Shown: positions 49,402 to 58,178, numbered from the stretch's first letter. The stretch: DNA of 64,000 nucleotides from Burkholderia oklahomensis C6786 (GCF_000959365.1 NZ_CP009556.1:992001-1056000), one strand, 5' to 3'. Notes: a model not told the origin generated them from the sequence alone. A program made the numbers and translations.

Positions 49402-52223
49402 GCCTCGACGACGATCTCGGCAGGGCATCGCTGCTCGAGCTGTTCCGCGAGGAAACGCAGACGCAGACGCAGGCGCTGTCCGAGCGGCTGCTCGCGCTCG
49501 AGCGCGGCGCGCAGGACGCCGCGACGCTCGAGGCGTGCATGCGCGCCGCGCATTCGCTGAAGGGCGCGGCGCGGATCGTCGGCGTGCCGCAGGGCGTCGA
49601 CATCGCGGGGCGGATGGAGGATTGCTTCGTCGCCGCGCAGCATGGCCGGCAGCCGCTGACGCCGTGTCATGTCGATGCGATGCTGACGGGCGTCGACTTG
49701 CTCGTGCGGGTCGGCGATCCGCGGACGGCGGCGCCCGTCACGCAGGGCGAGATCGACGCGTTCGCGGCGGCGCTCGATGCGGCGGATGCGGGGGCACGCG
49801 AGGCGGGCGGCGCGAGCGAAGCGGGCGCGGCGGCGCGCGCGAGCGGGAAGACCGGCGGAAAGCGCGTCGCCGGTTCGGGCGAGAAGGACGATGCGATGCG
49901 CGCGAGCGGCGTGGGCGGCGTAATCGGCGCGAGCGGAGAGGCCGATGTGCGCGCCGCCGCGGGCGCAAGCGAAGCACTCGACGCACGCGGTGCGCTCGGT
50001 GCGGGCGGAACAGTCGATGCAGGCCGTGTCGTCGGTGCGCGCGGCGCGGGCCATGCGGCCGATGGCGCAGGCGTCGGCGGAACTGCCGACGCGGGCGCCC
50101 CGATCGGTGCGGACAGAACGAATGATGCCGGCGACGCGATCGCCGCAAACGAAGCGGCCGGCATGCGCGGCGCGGTCGGCGCGGTCGGTGCGACGGGCGC
50201 GAACGAAGTGAGCGATGCAACAGGCGGCATCCCGCGCGGCGCGGCCGATTCGCGCGCGATGACCGACAGCCCCCGCGCTACGCAAACACCGCAACATGCG
50301 CCGGCGCCTGCGCTTCGCGGCGCATCGCCCGCATCGAACTCGATGCAGCTTCACACCGAGCTCGTACCGAATGCCCATGCGCCCGACCCGACGCGCGACG
50401 CGCCGGCGATGACGCGCGACACGCCGGCGACGGCGCAGGACGCGCCGCACCAGACCGCCCGTTCGCCCGACGCCGAGCGCGCGTCGAGCCAGATGCGCCG
50501 CGTGCGCGCCGAAACGCTGAACCGCTTGTTGAGCCTGTCCGGCGAATCGCTCGTCGAATCGCGCTGGCTGAAGCCGTTCGCCGAGTCGATGCTGCGCGTG
50601 AAGCGCGCGCAGCGCGACGCGTCCCGCTCGCTCGACACGCTCGTCGAAGCGCTCGCCGACGATGCCGATCCGCGCGTGCGCGGCGCGCTCAACGACGTGC
50701 GGCAGATGTTCACCGACTTGCAGCGCACGTTCGCGACGCGGCTCGACGAGCTCGACCGCTTCGAGCGCCGCAACTCGCACATCGCCGAGCAGCTCTACGA
50801 CGAAGCGCTGCAATGCCGGATGCGTCCGTTCGGCGACGCGACGCGTGCGTATCCGCGCGTCGTGCGCGATCTCGCACGCTCGCTCGGCAAACGTGTGCGC
50901 TTCTCGATCGCCGGCGAAGCGACGCAGGTCGACCGCGACATCCTCGACATGCTCGACGCGCCGCTCGGCCATCTGCTGCGCAACGCGATCGATCACGGCG
51001 TCGAGCCGCCCGACGTGCGCGTCGCGCGGGGCAAGCCGGCGGAGGCGACCATCACGCTCGAAGCGCGGCACAGCGCCGGGTCGCTCCTCGTCAGCGTGAG
51101 CGACGACGGCCCCGGCGCCGATCTCGCCGCGGTGCGCGCGGCGATCGTTCGCCACGACCTGACCGACGAGGACACGGCGGCGCGCCTGTCCGACCAGGAG
51201 CTGCTCGAATTCCTGCTGCTGCCCGGCTTCTCGATGCGAGAGCAGGTGACCGACGTGTCCGGCCGCGGCGTCGGTCTCGACGCGGTGCAGGAGATGGTGA
51301 AGTCGGTGCGCGGCGCGGTGCGGATCTTCAACGAGCCGGGCCTCGGGATGCGCTTCGTGCTGCAGCTGCCGCTCACGCTGTCGGTGATCCGCAGCCTGAT
51401 CGTCGACGTCGGCGGCGAGCCGTACGCGTTTCCGCTCGTGCAGGTGCGCCGCACGCTCGAGCTCGACCGCGCGGACATCGACGTGCTCGAAGGCCAGCAG
51501 CATTTCCCGCTCGACGACCGCCGCGTCGGCCTCGTCACCGCGCACCAGTTGCTCGACGCGGGCGAGCTCGACGAGAGCCGGCTGAAGACGGCCGTCGTCG
51601 TCGTCGGTGGCGAGCCGGAGACGTACGGCGTCGCGGTCGACCGCTTTCTCGGCGAGCGCATGCTCGTCGTGCAGCCGTTAGACGGACGCCTCAACAAAAT
51701 TCAGAACATTGCAGCGGGCGCTTTGCTGGAAAATGGCGATCCGGTGCTGATCGTCGACGTCGAGGATCTGATCCGCTCGATCGACAAGCTGATTCGCGGC
51801 GGCCAGCTCGCGAAGGTGCGGCGCGGCGATCAGGATACGCTCGTGCAGCGGAAGAAGCGCGTGCTCGTCGTCGACGATTCGCTGACCGTGCGCGAGCTGG
51901 AGCGGAAATTGCTCGAGAAGCGCGGCTACGACGTGACGATCGCGATCGACGGGATGGACGGCTGGAACGCGATCCGCGGCGACAGCTTCGATCTCGTCGT
52001 CACCGACATCGACATGCCGCGGATGGACGGCATCGAGCTCGTCACGCTGATCAAGGGCGATCCGCTCTTGAAGTCGGTGCCCGTCATGATCGTGTCGTAC
52101 AAGGATCGCGACGAGGACCGGCGGCGCGGGCTCGAAGCGGGCGCCGATTATTACCTGGCGAAGGGCGGCTTCCATGACGAGGCGTTGCTCGACGCCGTGC
52201 ACGACCTGATTGGGGGCGCGTAA
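49398..52223 (+). CDS. wspE: Hybrid CheA-type kinase WspE
   Basis: A 941-residue kinase. An HPt domain (His52 in RAAHSLKGAARIVG) is followed by a Gly/Ala-rich linker of about 230 residues, a dimerisation helix pair and an HATPase (LLRNAIDHGVEPPDV, DDGPGADLAAVRA, GRGVGLDAVQ). A CheW-like domain and a C-terminal receiver follow (VVTDIDMPRMDGIELV). It should phosphorylate the methylesterase WspF and the hybrid response regulator. The linker, with GAGG/DAG-type repeats, is longer and more repetitive than usual. Confidence 0.9.
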   Translation: MSLDDDLGRASLLELFREETQTQTQALSERLLALERGAQDAATLEACMRAAHSLKGAARIVGVPQGVDIAGRMEDCFVAAQHGRQPLTPCHVDAMLTGVDLLVRVGDPRTAAPVTQGEIDAFAAALDAADAGAREAGGASEAGAAARASGKTGGKRVAGSGEKDDAMRASGVGGVIGASGEADVRAAAGASEALDARGALGAGGTVDAGRVVGARGAGHAADGAGVGGTADAGAPIGADRTNDAGDAIAANEAAGMRGAVGAVGATGANEVSDATGGIPRGAADSRAMTDSPRATQTPQHAPAPALRGASPASNSMQLHTELVPNAHAPDPTRDAPAMTRDTPATAQDAPHQTARSPDAERASSQMRRVRAETLNRLLSLSGESLVESRWLKPFAESMLRVKRAQRDASRSLDTLVEALADDADPRVRGALNDVRQMFTDLQRTFATRLDELDRFERRNSHIAEQLYDEALQCRMRPFGDATRAYPRVVRDLARSLGKRVRFSIAGEATQVDRDILDMLDAPLGHLLRNAIDHGVEPPDVRVARGKPAEATITLEARHSAGSLLVSVSDDGPGADLAAVRAAIVRHDLTDEDTAARLSDQELLEFLLLPGFSMREQVTDVSGRGVGLDAVQEMVKSVRGAVRIFNEPGLGMRFVLQLPLTLSVIRSLIVDVGGEPYAFPLVQVRRTLELDRADIDVLEGQQHFPLDDRRVGLVTAHQLLDAGELDESRLKTAVVVVGGEPETYGVAVDRFLGERMLVVQPLDGRLNKIQNIAAGALLENGDPVLIVDVEDLIRSIDKLIRGGQLAKVRRGDQDTLVQRKKRVLVVDDSLTVRELERKLLEKRGYDVTIAIDGMDGWNAIRGDSFDLVVTDIDMPRMDGIELVTLIKGDPLLKSVPVMIVSYKDRDEDRRRGLEAGADYYLAKGGFHDEALLDAVHDLIGGA

Positions 52224-52227
52224 AGCC

Positions 52228-53253
52228 ATGAACATCGGCATCGTCAACGACTTGCCGCTCGCCGTCGAGGCGCTGCGCCGCACGATCGCGCTGCGGCCCG
52301 AGCACCGCGTGCTGTGGGTCGCGACGGACGGCGAGCAGGCCGTCGACTTTTGCGTCGCGCAGCCGCCGGACCTTGTCCTGATGGACCTCGTGATGCCGCG
52401 GATCGACGGCGTGACGGCGACGCGCAGCATCATGGAGCGCTCGCCGTGCGCGATTCTCGTCGTCACCGCGAACGTCGGCGCGAACGCGTCGTACGTGTAC
52501 GAGGCGATGGGCGCGGGCGCGCTCGACGCGGTCGATACGCCGACGCTCGAGCAGGGCGGCAGCGCCGATCCGTCGCAGCCGCTCCTCGCGAAGATCGACC
52601 AGATCGGCCGGCTGCTCGCGACGCGCACGCCTTCTTCCGCGCCCGTCGCGGCGCCCGCGCCGCAGGGCGTGCTGCCGCCGCTCGTCGCGATCGGCGCGTC
52701 GGCGGGCGGGCCGACCGCGTTGACCGCGCTGCTGCGGCGGCTGCCTGAGGATTTCCCGGCGGCGATCGTGATCGTCCAGCACGTCGACCAGGCGTTCGCG
52801 ATCGGGATGGCGCAGTGGCTCGACGGCTATACGTCATTGCCGGTGCGCATCGCGCGGCAGGGCAGCGCGCCGCAAATAGGCGAGGTGCTGCTCGCGGCGA
52901 CGAACGATCACCTGCATCTGACGCCGCGCGGGCTGCTCGGCTATACGCGGCGCCCCGAAGAGACGCCCTACCGGCCGTCGGTCGACGTGTTCTTTCACAG
53001 CATCGTCGATCACTGGAAGGGCGAAGCGGTCGGCGTGCTGCTGACGGGCATGGGGCGCGACGGCGCGCTGGGCCTGAAGGCGATGCGCGCGAAGGGGCAC
53101 TACACGATCGCGCAGGACGAGGCGACGAGCGCCGTGTACGGGATGCCGAAGGCGGCCGCCGCGATCGGCGCGGCGAGCGCGGTGCTGCCGCTCGACCGGA
53201 TCGCGGATCAGCTCATCTCGCTCGTCCAGCGCAACAAGCATCGCTGGCGCTGA
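52228..53253 (+). CDS. wspF: CheB-type methylesterase WspF
   Basis: A 341-residue protein. The receiver domain spans residues 1-120 with Asp53 (VLMDLVMPRIDG), and the CheB catalytic domain spans 150-341. The catalytic Ser (IGASAGGPTAL), His (VIVQHVDQ) and Asp (LTGMGRDGALG) are present. It resets WspA by demethylation; loss of WspF locks Wsp on in Pseudomonas. The ATG is 4 bp after the wspE stop. Last gene of the operon. Confidence 0.9.
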   Translation: MNIGIVNDLPLAVEALRRTIALRPEHRVLWVATDGEQAVDFCVAQPPDLVLMDLVMPRIDGVTATRSIMERSPCAILVVTANVGANASYVYEAMGAGALDAVDTPTLEQGGSADPSQPLLAKIDQIGRLLATRTPSSAPVAAPAPQGVLPPLVAIGASAGGPTALTALLRRLPEDFPAAIVIVQHVDQAFAIGMAQWLDGYTSLPVRIARQGSAPQIGEVLLAATNDHLHLTPRGLLGYTRRPEETPYRPSVDVFFHSIVDHWKGEAVGVLLTGMGRDGALGLKAMRAKGHYTIAQDEATSAVYGMPKAAAAIGAASAVLPLDRIADQLISLVQRNKHRWR

Positions 53254-53261
53254 GCGCGTTC

Positions 53262-53402
53262 GGGTTCTGCTTCGATATCGGCGTCGGCTTCCGTTTCGTC
53301 GTTGGTTTCGGCTTCGATATCGGATTGGGATTCAGCTTCGATTTCGGCTTCGGAGTCGGAGCCGGAGCCGGTCTCGATTTCGACTGCGGCCTCGATTCCG
53401 CC
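53262..53402. repeat. Degenerate TTCGAT/TTCGGC simple-sequence repeat
   Basis: About 140 bp of interspersed TTCGGC, TTCGAT, ATCGG and GTCGG units, with GGCTTCGATATCGG recurring. It follows the wspF stop by a few bases. It reads as low-complexity peptide in every frame, with no credible start or partner domain, so I treat it as a simple-sequence tract that may vary in copy number. Confidence 0.6.
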
Positions 53403-53661
53403 CGAGCGAAAGCGCGCACGCGATCCCCGATAATGTCGGGCGGCAGATGTGCGATCTTCCAGACGTGCAGGAGCGGCGGTCCGCGTTCGGCGGCCGTACG
53501 GGGCGGTCCTGCGTTCGACGATCCCGCCTGCGTCGTCGGCCGGCGGTCCGTTCGCCGCGCTACGTTGCCGACTGCGTGCGCATGGCCGACGAACACGGCT
53601 CGACTCGCCCGAGCGGGGCCGCTGCATCCTGAAACGTCATCCCACGACTCAGGAGAGCATC

Positions 53662-54384
53662 ATGCAAGCGCTTGGCGTGAAGGCATTGGTTTTCGACGTG
53701 TTCGGCACCGTGGTCGATTGGCGCTCCGGCGTCATTCGCGACGCGGGGCCTTTTCTGGCGAAGTACGGCCGCGCGGGTGCCGACCCGGCCGCGTTCGCGG
53801 ATGCGTGGCGCAAGCGCTATTCGCCCGCGATGGAGGCCGTGCGGAGCGGCCGCCGGCCGTTCACGCGGCTCGACGCGCTGCATCGGGAGAATCTCGAAGC
53901 GATCCTGCCGGCGTTCGGCATCGATCCCGCAAGCGTGTCCGAAGCCGATCTGCACGAACTGAATCTCGCATGGCACCGGCTCGATCCGTGGCCCGATTCG
54001 GTCGCGGGGCTCGCGCGGCTGAAGGCGCATTACATCATCGCGCCGCTGTCGAACGGCAACGTGATCCTGATGATCGACATGGCGAAGCGCGCGGGACTGC
54101 CGTGGGACGCGATCCTCGGCGCCGAAGTCGCGCAGGCGTACAAGCCGACGCCCGAAGCGTATCTGCGCACGGCCGACATCCTCGCGCTGCGGCCCGAGCA
54201 GGTGTGCCTCGTCGCCGCGCACAACGGCGATCTCGCGGCCGCTCGGGGTTGCGGCTATCGGACCGCGTTCGTCGCGCGTCCGCGCGAGCACGGCCCCGCG
54301 CAGACGACCGACTTGCGCGCGGAGCAGGATTGGGACGTCGTCGCGGCGGATTTCGTCGAGCTGGCGGAGCGGTTCGGCGCGTGA
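53662..54384 (+). CDS. Haloacid dehalogenase type II (HAD superfamily)
   Basis: A 240-residue HAD hydrolase of the L-2-haloacid dehalogenase group. The nucleophile is Asp12 in ALVFDVFGTVVDW, followed by SNGNV (motif II) and a Lys in AYKPTPEAY (motif III). The acidic motif IV, usually D-x-x-G/A-A, reads HNGDLAAARGCG. It hydrolyses 2-haloalkanoates in characterised relatives; the true substrate is uncertain. AGGAGA precedes the ATG by 6 bp. Single gene, upstream of the fluoride-responsive unit. The 260 bp between the repeat tract and this gene contain nothing else recognised. Confidence 0.85.
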   Translation: MQALGVKALVFDVFGTVVDWRSGVIRDAGPFLAKYGRAGADPAAFADAWRKRYSPAMEAVRSGRRPFTRLDALHRENLEAILPAFGIDPASVSEADLHELNLAWHRLDPWPDSVAGLARLKAHYIIAPLSNGNVILMIDMAKRAGLPWDAILGAEVAQAYKPTPEAYLRTADILALRPEQVCLVAAHNGDLAAARGCGYRTAFVARPREHGPAQTTDLRAEQDWDVVAADFVELAERFGA

Positions 54385-54456
54385 CGGACGATGCGGCGCG
54401 CGGCCCGTCGATCGGCCGTGCATGCGGCGACGGCGCGCCCGCACCCGCCGCGACGG

Positions 54457-54486
54457 TTGCCGCTGCGCTCCGGCATCGCGTACAAT
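54457..54486 (+). promoter_or_regulatory. Promoter of the fluoride-responsive transcript
   Basis: TTGCCG (54457-54462) and TACAAT (54481-54486) are separated by 18 bp. Transcription would begin at about 54492, immediately before the riboswitch. Confidence 0.6.
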
Positions 54487-54491
54487 CCGCG

Positions 54492-54550
54492 GCGACCGGA
54501 GATGGCATGCCTCCGTACAACCGCCGGCGAGCCGGCTGATGATGCCTACG
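54492..54550 (+). ncRNA. Fluoride (crcB-motif) riboswitch
   Basis: The leader shows the crcB-motif consensus in order: GGAGATGGCATGCCTCC (54498-54514), AACCGCC (54519-54525) and GCTGATGATGCCTACG (54535-54550). A downstream CGTAGGC (54571-54577) can pair with GCCTACG of the aptamer, giving a possible expression platform. The riboswitch turns genes on when fluoride binds. It sits about 90 bp before a CLC-F-type exporter gene, a pairing established for this riboswitch class. Confidence 0.9.
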
Positions 54551-54637
54551 CGTTCCTGGGTGCAGGAGGTCGTAGGCCATCCGTAATACGCGGCGTCCTG
54601 CCGCCCGGGTTTGATGTCCTGTCGAATCTGGAAATTC

Positions 54638-55921
54638 ATGAAACGTCTGCAAACCCTCGAGCCTGTCGTGATGCTCGCGCATCTGTGCCGCTGGCTCGCG
54701 CTGTCGGCGGTGGTGGGCACGCTCGCCGGCTCGGCGTCCGCGCTCTTTCTCCGGGCGCTCGATCTCGCGACCGGCACGCGCGTCGCGCATCCGCGGCTGC
54801 TGTGGCTGCTGCCCGTCGCGGGTTTTGCGACCGGCTGGATCTATCATCGCGTCGGCCAGTCCGTCGAGCGCGGCAACAACCTGCTGATCGACGAGATCCA
54901 CGATCCGCAGCGGATCGTGCCGAAACGGATGGCGCCGCTCGTGCTCGCCGCGACCGTCGTCACGCATCTGTTCGGCGGCTCCGCGGGCCGCGAAGGCACC
55001 GCGGTGCAGATGGGCGGCGCGCTCGCCGATCGCGTCACGCAGCGCTTCAGGCTCGATCGCGACGACCGCCGGATCATGTTGATGAGCGGGATCGCCGCCG
55101 GCTTCGCGTCGGTGTTCGGCACGCCGCTCGCGGGCGCGGTGTTCGGCCTCGAAGTGCTCGCGATCGGACGGCTGCGCTACGACGCGCTGCTCGCGTGCGT
55201 CGCGGCGTCGATCGTCGCGGACGCGGTGTGCCGGCTGTGGGGCATCCATCACACCGTCTATGCGGTGCCGTTCGTGCCCGCGCTGAGCGCGGCGGGCGTC
55301 GCGTCGGCGGTGGCGGCGGGCATCGCGTTCGGCGTCGTCGGCCGGCTGTTCGCCGCCGCGACGCATGCGCTCGGCGCGCTCGCGAAGCGATGGATCGCGT
55401 ATCCGCCGCTGCGTCCCGTCGCGGGCGGCGCGCTCGTCGCGCTCGCGGCGACGCTCCTGCAGACGCCGCAATATCTCGGCCTCGGCATTCCGACAATCGA
55501 AGCCGCGTTTCGCGGGCCGCTGCCTGTCTACGATTTCGCGGGCAAGTTCGCGTTCACGGTCGTCACGCTCGCGTCGGGCTTCAAGGGCGGCGAAGTGACG
55601 CCGCTCTTCTACATCGGCGCGACGCTCGGCAACGCGCTGTCGCATCTCCTCGCGCTGCCGGTGCCCGTGCTCGCGGGGCTCGGCTTCGTCGCGGTGTTCG
55701 CGGGCGCGGCGAACACGCCGATCGCGTCGACGATCATGGCGATCGAGTTGTTCGGCGCGCCGATCGGCGTGTATGCGGCGCTCGCATGCGTCGTCGCGTA
55801 TCTGTTCTCCGGGCACGCGGGCATCTACCGCGCGCAGCGCGTCGGGCAGACGAAGCTGCCGGGCATGAGCGGCGATGCGGGCGTCGCGCAGCCGGTTGCG
55901 CGGGAATCGACGGCGAGGTGA
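54638..55921 (+). CDS. CLC-F-type fluoride/proton antiporter
   Basis: A 427-residue CLC-family membrane protein. In place of the GSGIP anion motif of chloride CLCs it has RGNNLL (residues 78-83), and the gating glutamate is Glu119 in GREGT; both are features of the fluoride-exporting CLC-F branch. Later it carries GVGTPLAG-like GTPLAGAVFG and GFKGGEVTPLFYIGATLG. It exports fluoride in exchange for protons. The fluoride riboswitch in its leader supports this strongly. The start is the ATG before KRLQTLEPV; an in-frame ATG eight codons earlier lacks a ribosome site. Confidence 0.9.
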   Translation: MKRLQTLEPVVMLAHLCRWLALSAVVGTLAGSASALFLRALDLATGTRVAHPRLLWLLPVAGFATGWIYHRVGQSVERGNNLLIDEIHDPQRIVPKRMAPLVLAATVVTHLFGGSAGREGTAVQMGGALADRVTQRFRLDRDDRRIMLMSGIAAGFASVFGTPLAGAVFGLEVLAIGRLRYDALLACVAASIVADAVCRLWGIHHTVYAVPFVPALSAAGVASAVAAGIAFGVVGRLFAAATHALGALAKRWIAYPPLRPVAGGALVALAATLLQTPQYLGLGIPTIEAAFRGPLPVYDFAGKFAFTVVTLASGFKGGEVTPLFYIGATLGNALSHLLALPVPVLAGLGFVAVFAGAANTPIASTIMAIELFGAPIGVYAALACVVAYLFSGHAGIYRAQRVGQTKLPGMSGDAGVAQPVARESTAR

Positions 55922-55958
55922 TCGCGCGGCGCGCCCGAGCGGCGCGCGCGTGACGTTC

Positions 55959-56002
55959 GAAGCGCAGCCGAAGCGAAACCGAGGCGAAACCGAAGCGCAC
56001 CT
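55959..56002. repeat. Four-copy 11-bp tandem repeat
   Basis: Four near-identical units lie in the convergent gap between the CLC-F and CPBP genes: GAAGCGCAGCC, GAAGCGAAACC, GAGGCGAAACC and GAAGCGCACCT. A candidate variable-number repeat. Confidence 0.65.
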
Positions 56003-56053
56003 CACACGCACCAGCCGCGCGCGAGCCGATCCCGGATCGATCGCCGGGCCGGC

Positions 56054-57001
56054 TCAGATCATCTGTCGACGCCCGTGCGCGAGGGCAGCGCCGCTCGACG
56101 CCGCGCGCGACGGCAGGCGCCACGCGACATACGCGAGCGCCGCGAGCGCCGGAAACACGAGCACGCTCGCCTCGGGGCCGACCGTGCCGCCGCTCAGCCA
56201 CACGGGGCCGATCGCGTGGCTCCTGAACAGCGTGTCGCGCGCGGTGAGCCCGCTGTCGGCCGCGCCGAACAGGAACGACTCGCTCCAGTCCCACATCGAA
56301 TGCTCGCCGAGCACCCACCACAGCGAGCCGGTGCGCCAGATCGCGACGCACGCGACGAGCCCGTAGATCACGACGGGCACGATGCCCGCGATGTTCTCGT
56401 TGCGGTTCGATACGTGCGAGATGCCGAACGCGAGCGACGTGAGCGCCGCCGCGACGACGGGATGCGTGCGTTGCGCGAGCTTGAAGAACGCATAGCCGCG
56501 AAACGCGACTTCTTCGGCGAGTGCGACGAGCAGGAACGCGGCCGCCCACACGACGGCCGATTCGAGCGCGGCCGCCCGGTTCGCGCCCGAGTATTCGATC
56601 GTCGCGCCGCCCGTCAGCACGAGCAGGCCCATGATCGCCGACACCGCGGCGAGGCTGCAGAACGCGCCCCCGATGAAATGCGACACGCTGCGCGGCGTGC
56701 GCAGTCCGTAATCGAGCCACGAGCGGCGGTCGATGCGGCTCATCACGCGCGTCGCGATCAGCGAGGCCGCGCACAGCGCGAGCTCGAACGGAATCTGTCC
56801 GGCCGCGCTCAGGTCGCTGTGCGGACGGAACGGATGGTGCACGAGGCGCGCCGCGTAGCCGAGCACGAGCAGGATCGCCGCGACGATCGCGGCAAACAGC
56901 AGCACGGCCCAGCCGGCGCGCAGGCCGTCGGCGCCATACCAGATCCGATTGAGTCGAGGCGGTAACGGGGGCGGCCGGCCGTTTTTTTTCACGTCTCCCA
57001 T
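56054..57001 (-). CDS. CPBP-family intramembrane metalloprotease
   Basis: A 315-residue membrane protein with about eight helices. The family motifs are EEVAFRGY (E-E-x-x-x-R), FGISHVS and LGEHSMWDW, which provide the catalytic Glu and metal-binding His residues of the Abi/CAAX protease family. Bacterial substrates are mostly unknown. The N-terminal coding sequence contains a run of eight A (codons 5-7), a homopolymer that could slip. It is monocistronic and convergent with the CLC-F gene. Confidence 0.82.
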   Translation of the reverse strand: MGDVKKNGRPPPLPPRLNRIWYGADGLRAGWAVLLFAAIVAAILLVLGYAARLVHHPFRPHSDLSAAGQIPFELALCAASLIATRVMSRIDRRSWLDYGLRTPRSVSHFIGGAFCSLAAVSAIMGLLVLTGGATIEYSGANRAAALESAVVWAAAFLLVALAEEVAFRGYAFFKLAQRTHPVVAAALTSLAFGISHVSNRNENIAGIVPVVIYGLVACVAIWRTGSLWWVLGEHSMWDWSESFLFGAADSGLTARDTLFRSHAIGPVWLSGGTVGPEASVLVFPALAALAYVAWRLPSRAASSGAALAHGRRQMI

Positions 57002-57290
57002 TTGAGCGTCCCGGGTTTTTCGATGATCAGGCTTACGAATTGCCTTCGCGTGCGTCGCTCGGTCAGGTCTCGGAATGCGGCGCGTACGGGGCGGAATGGT
57101 ACATCCGGCGCGGGAAAATGTGGTGGCGCCGATTGTGGAGAATGGTGGCGATGTGTCGAGCGACGTGCGGAGGTTGCGTCGCGTGCGTCGGCGGCGCGGG
57201 GGAAGCGTCGCGCTGCGGGTCGCGGCGTGGTGATTCGGTGAGCGGGTGATTCGGCTTATCGGCGATTCGACGAACGAGCGACGCGTCGAT

Positions 57291-57664
57291 TCAGCGTATG
57301 TCGACGCGCCGCGCACGCGCGATGCGGCCGCGCGCGCACAGCCGCTGCGCGAGCGCATCGAAGTCCGCAACGAACCAGAACGCGTCGCCGCGATTCGTCT
57401 CGCGCACGAGATCGCGCAACGCGCGGCTACGCGCGAGCGGCGCGTCGATGTTGCCGATGACGGCGCGCTTGACGCCGTAGTTGATCAGCTTCTGCACGAA
57501 ATGTCCGGCGACGCAGGTGTCGAGACGAAAGAAGTCGTCGTGCAGCCGTTTGGCCGGCAGCGCGATCCATGTCGCGTCGTGCCCGTGCGCGGCGGCGATC
57601 AGCAGGCCGGCGTCGTCGTCGCGCAGGGGCGCCGCATCGGCCGCGTTGAAACGAAGCCGGGCAT
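57291..57664 (-). pseudogene. DUF4180 gene with a frameshift right after the ATG
   Basis: A 122-codon minus-strand frame encodes a nearly complete DUF4180 domain: LRDDDAGLLIAAAHGHDATW, FFRLDTCVAGHFVQKLINYG, RAVIGNIDAPLARSRALRDL and NRGDAFWFVADFD. That frame has no ATG, GTG or TTG until residue 54. An ATG at 57664-57662 would begin the protein if one base were inserted after it, giving M-x-R-L-R-F-N. A single-base loss (or a sequencing error) in CCCGG therefore explains the break. Family function is unknown. Confidence 0.6.
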
Positions 57665-57740
57665 GGCGTGACGAGGGCGTCGGGAATACTCGTGTTGCCG
57701 CTGCCCGCGCTCGGCATCCGTGCGGATCACGACGACGCGC

Positions 57741-58178
57741 TCACCACGGATTCGACAGCCGGAGCTTGCGCACGCCGCGGCGAATGCCGCCTTCCAGAAA
57801 ATGCCGGATGATCGACGCGACGAGCGGCACCTTGCCGTCGAACGTGATGACGTAATGAAACCGCGTGCGATCGCCGTCGACCGCGAGAAACTTCATCACG
57901 CCGAGGTGGTCCCGCAACGGGCTGCCTTCGGTGATCCGGTACTCGATCAACTGGTTTTCCCGATAGGCGGTGACGGTCTCGACGAAGGGCGGCGCGCCGG
58001 GCACCCGCATTTGGCGGGCGGAGCCGACGCCGTTGCGTTCCGGATCGCCGTCGCGGATGCGGCGGATTTTCGCGGGCGCGAAGATCGATTTGAGCTTCTC
58101 GTGCTCGCTGAAGAAGCGAAACACACGTTGGACGGGGGCGTCGAATTCTTCGTTGATTTCTATGCGTTGCGTTGCCAT
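57741..58178 (-). CDS. SRPBCC-family protein
   Basis: A 145-residue START-like protein beginning MATQRIEINEEFDAPVQRVF. The pattern of an N-terminal strand, helix and alternating strands with EYRITEGSPL fits the polyketide-cyclase/dehydrase-like SRPBCC group, which binds hydrophobic ligands. Ligand unknown. It lies downstream of the monooxygenase cluster on the same strand with a 176-bp gap, so co-transcription is possible but not shown. Confidence 0.8.
   Translation of the reverse strand: MATQRIEINEEFDAPVQRVFRFFSEHEKLKSIFAPAKIRRIRDGDPERNGVGSARQMRVPGAPPFVETVTAYRENQLIEYRITEGSPLRDHLGVMKFLAVDGDRTRFHYVITFDGKVPLVASIIRHFLEGGIRRGVRKLRLSNPW

Noticed and set aside
53262..53402. Possible CRISPR array
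   Set aside because: Repeats are short, degenerate and contiguous, without uniform spacers, and no cas genes are present.
53254..53661. Open reading through the simple-sequence tract as an extension of a protein with FGFDIG-type repeats
   Set aside because: No start codon or ribosome site suits it, the wspF stop closes the real gene, and the same tract is open in several frames on both strands, as expected for a simple repeat.
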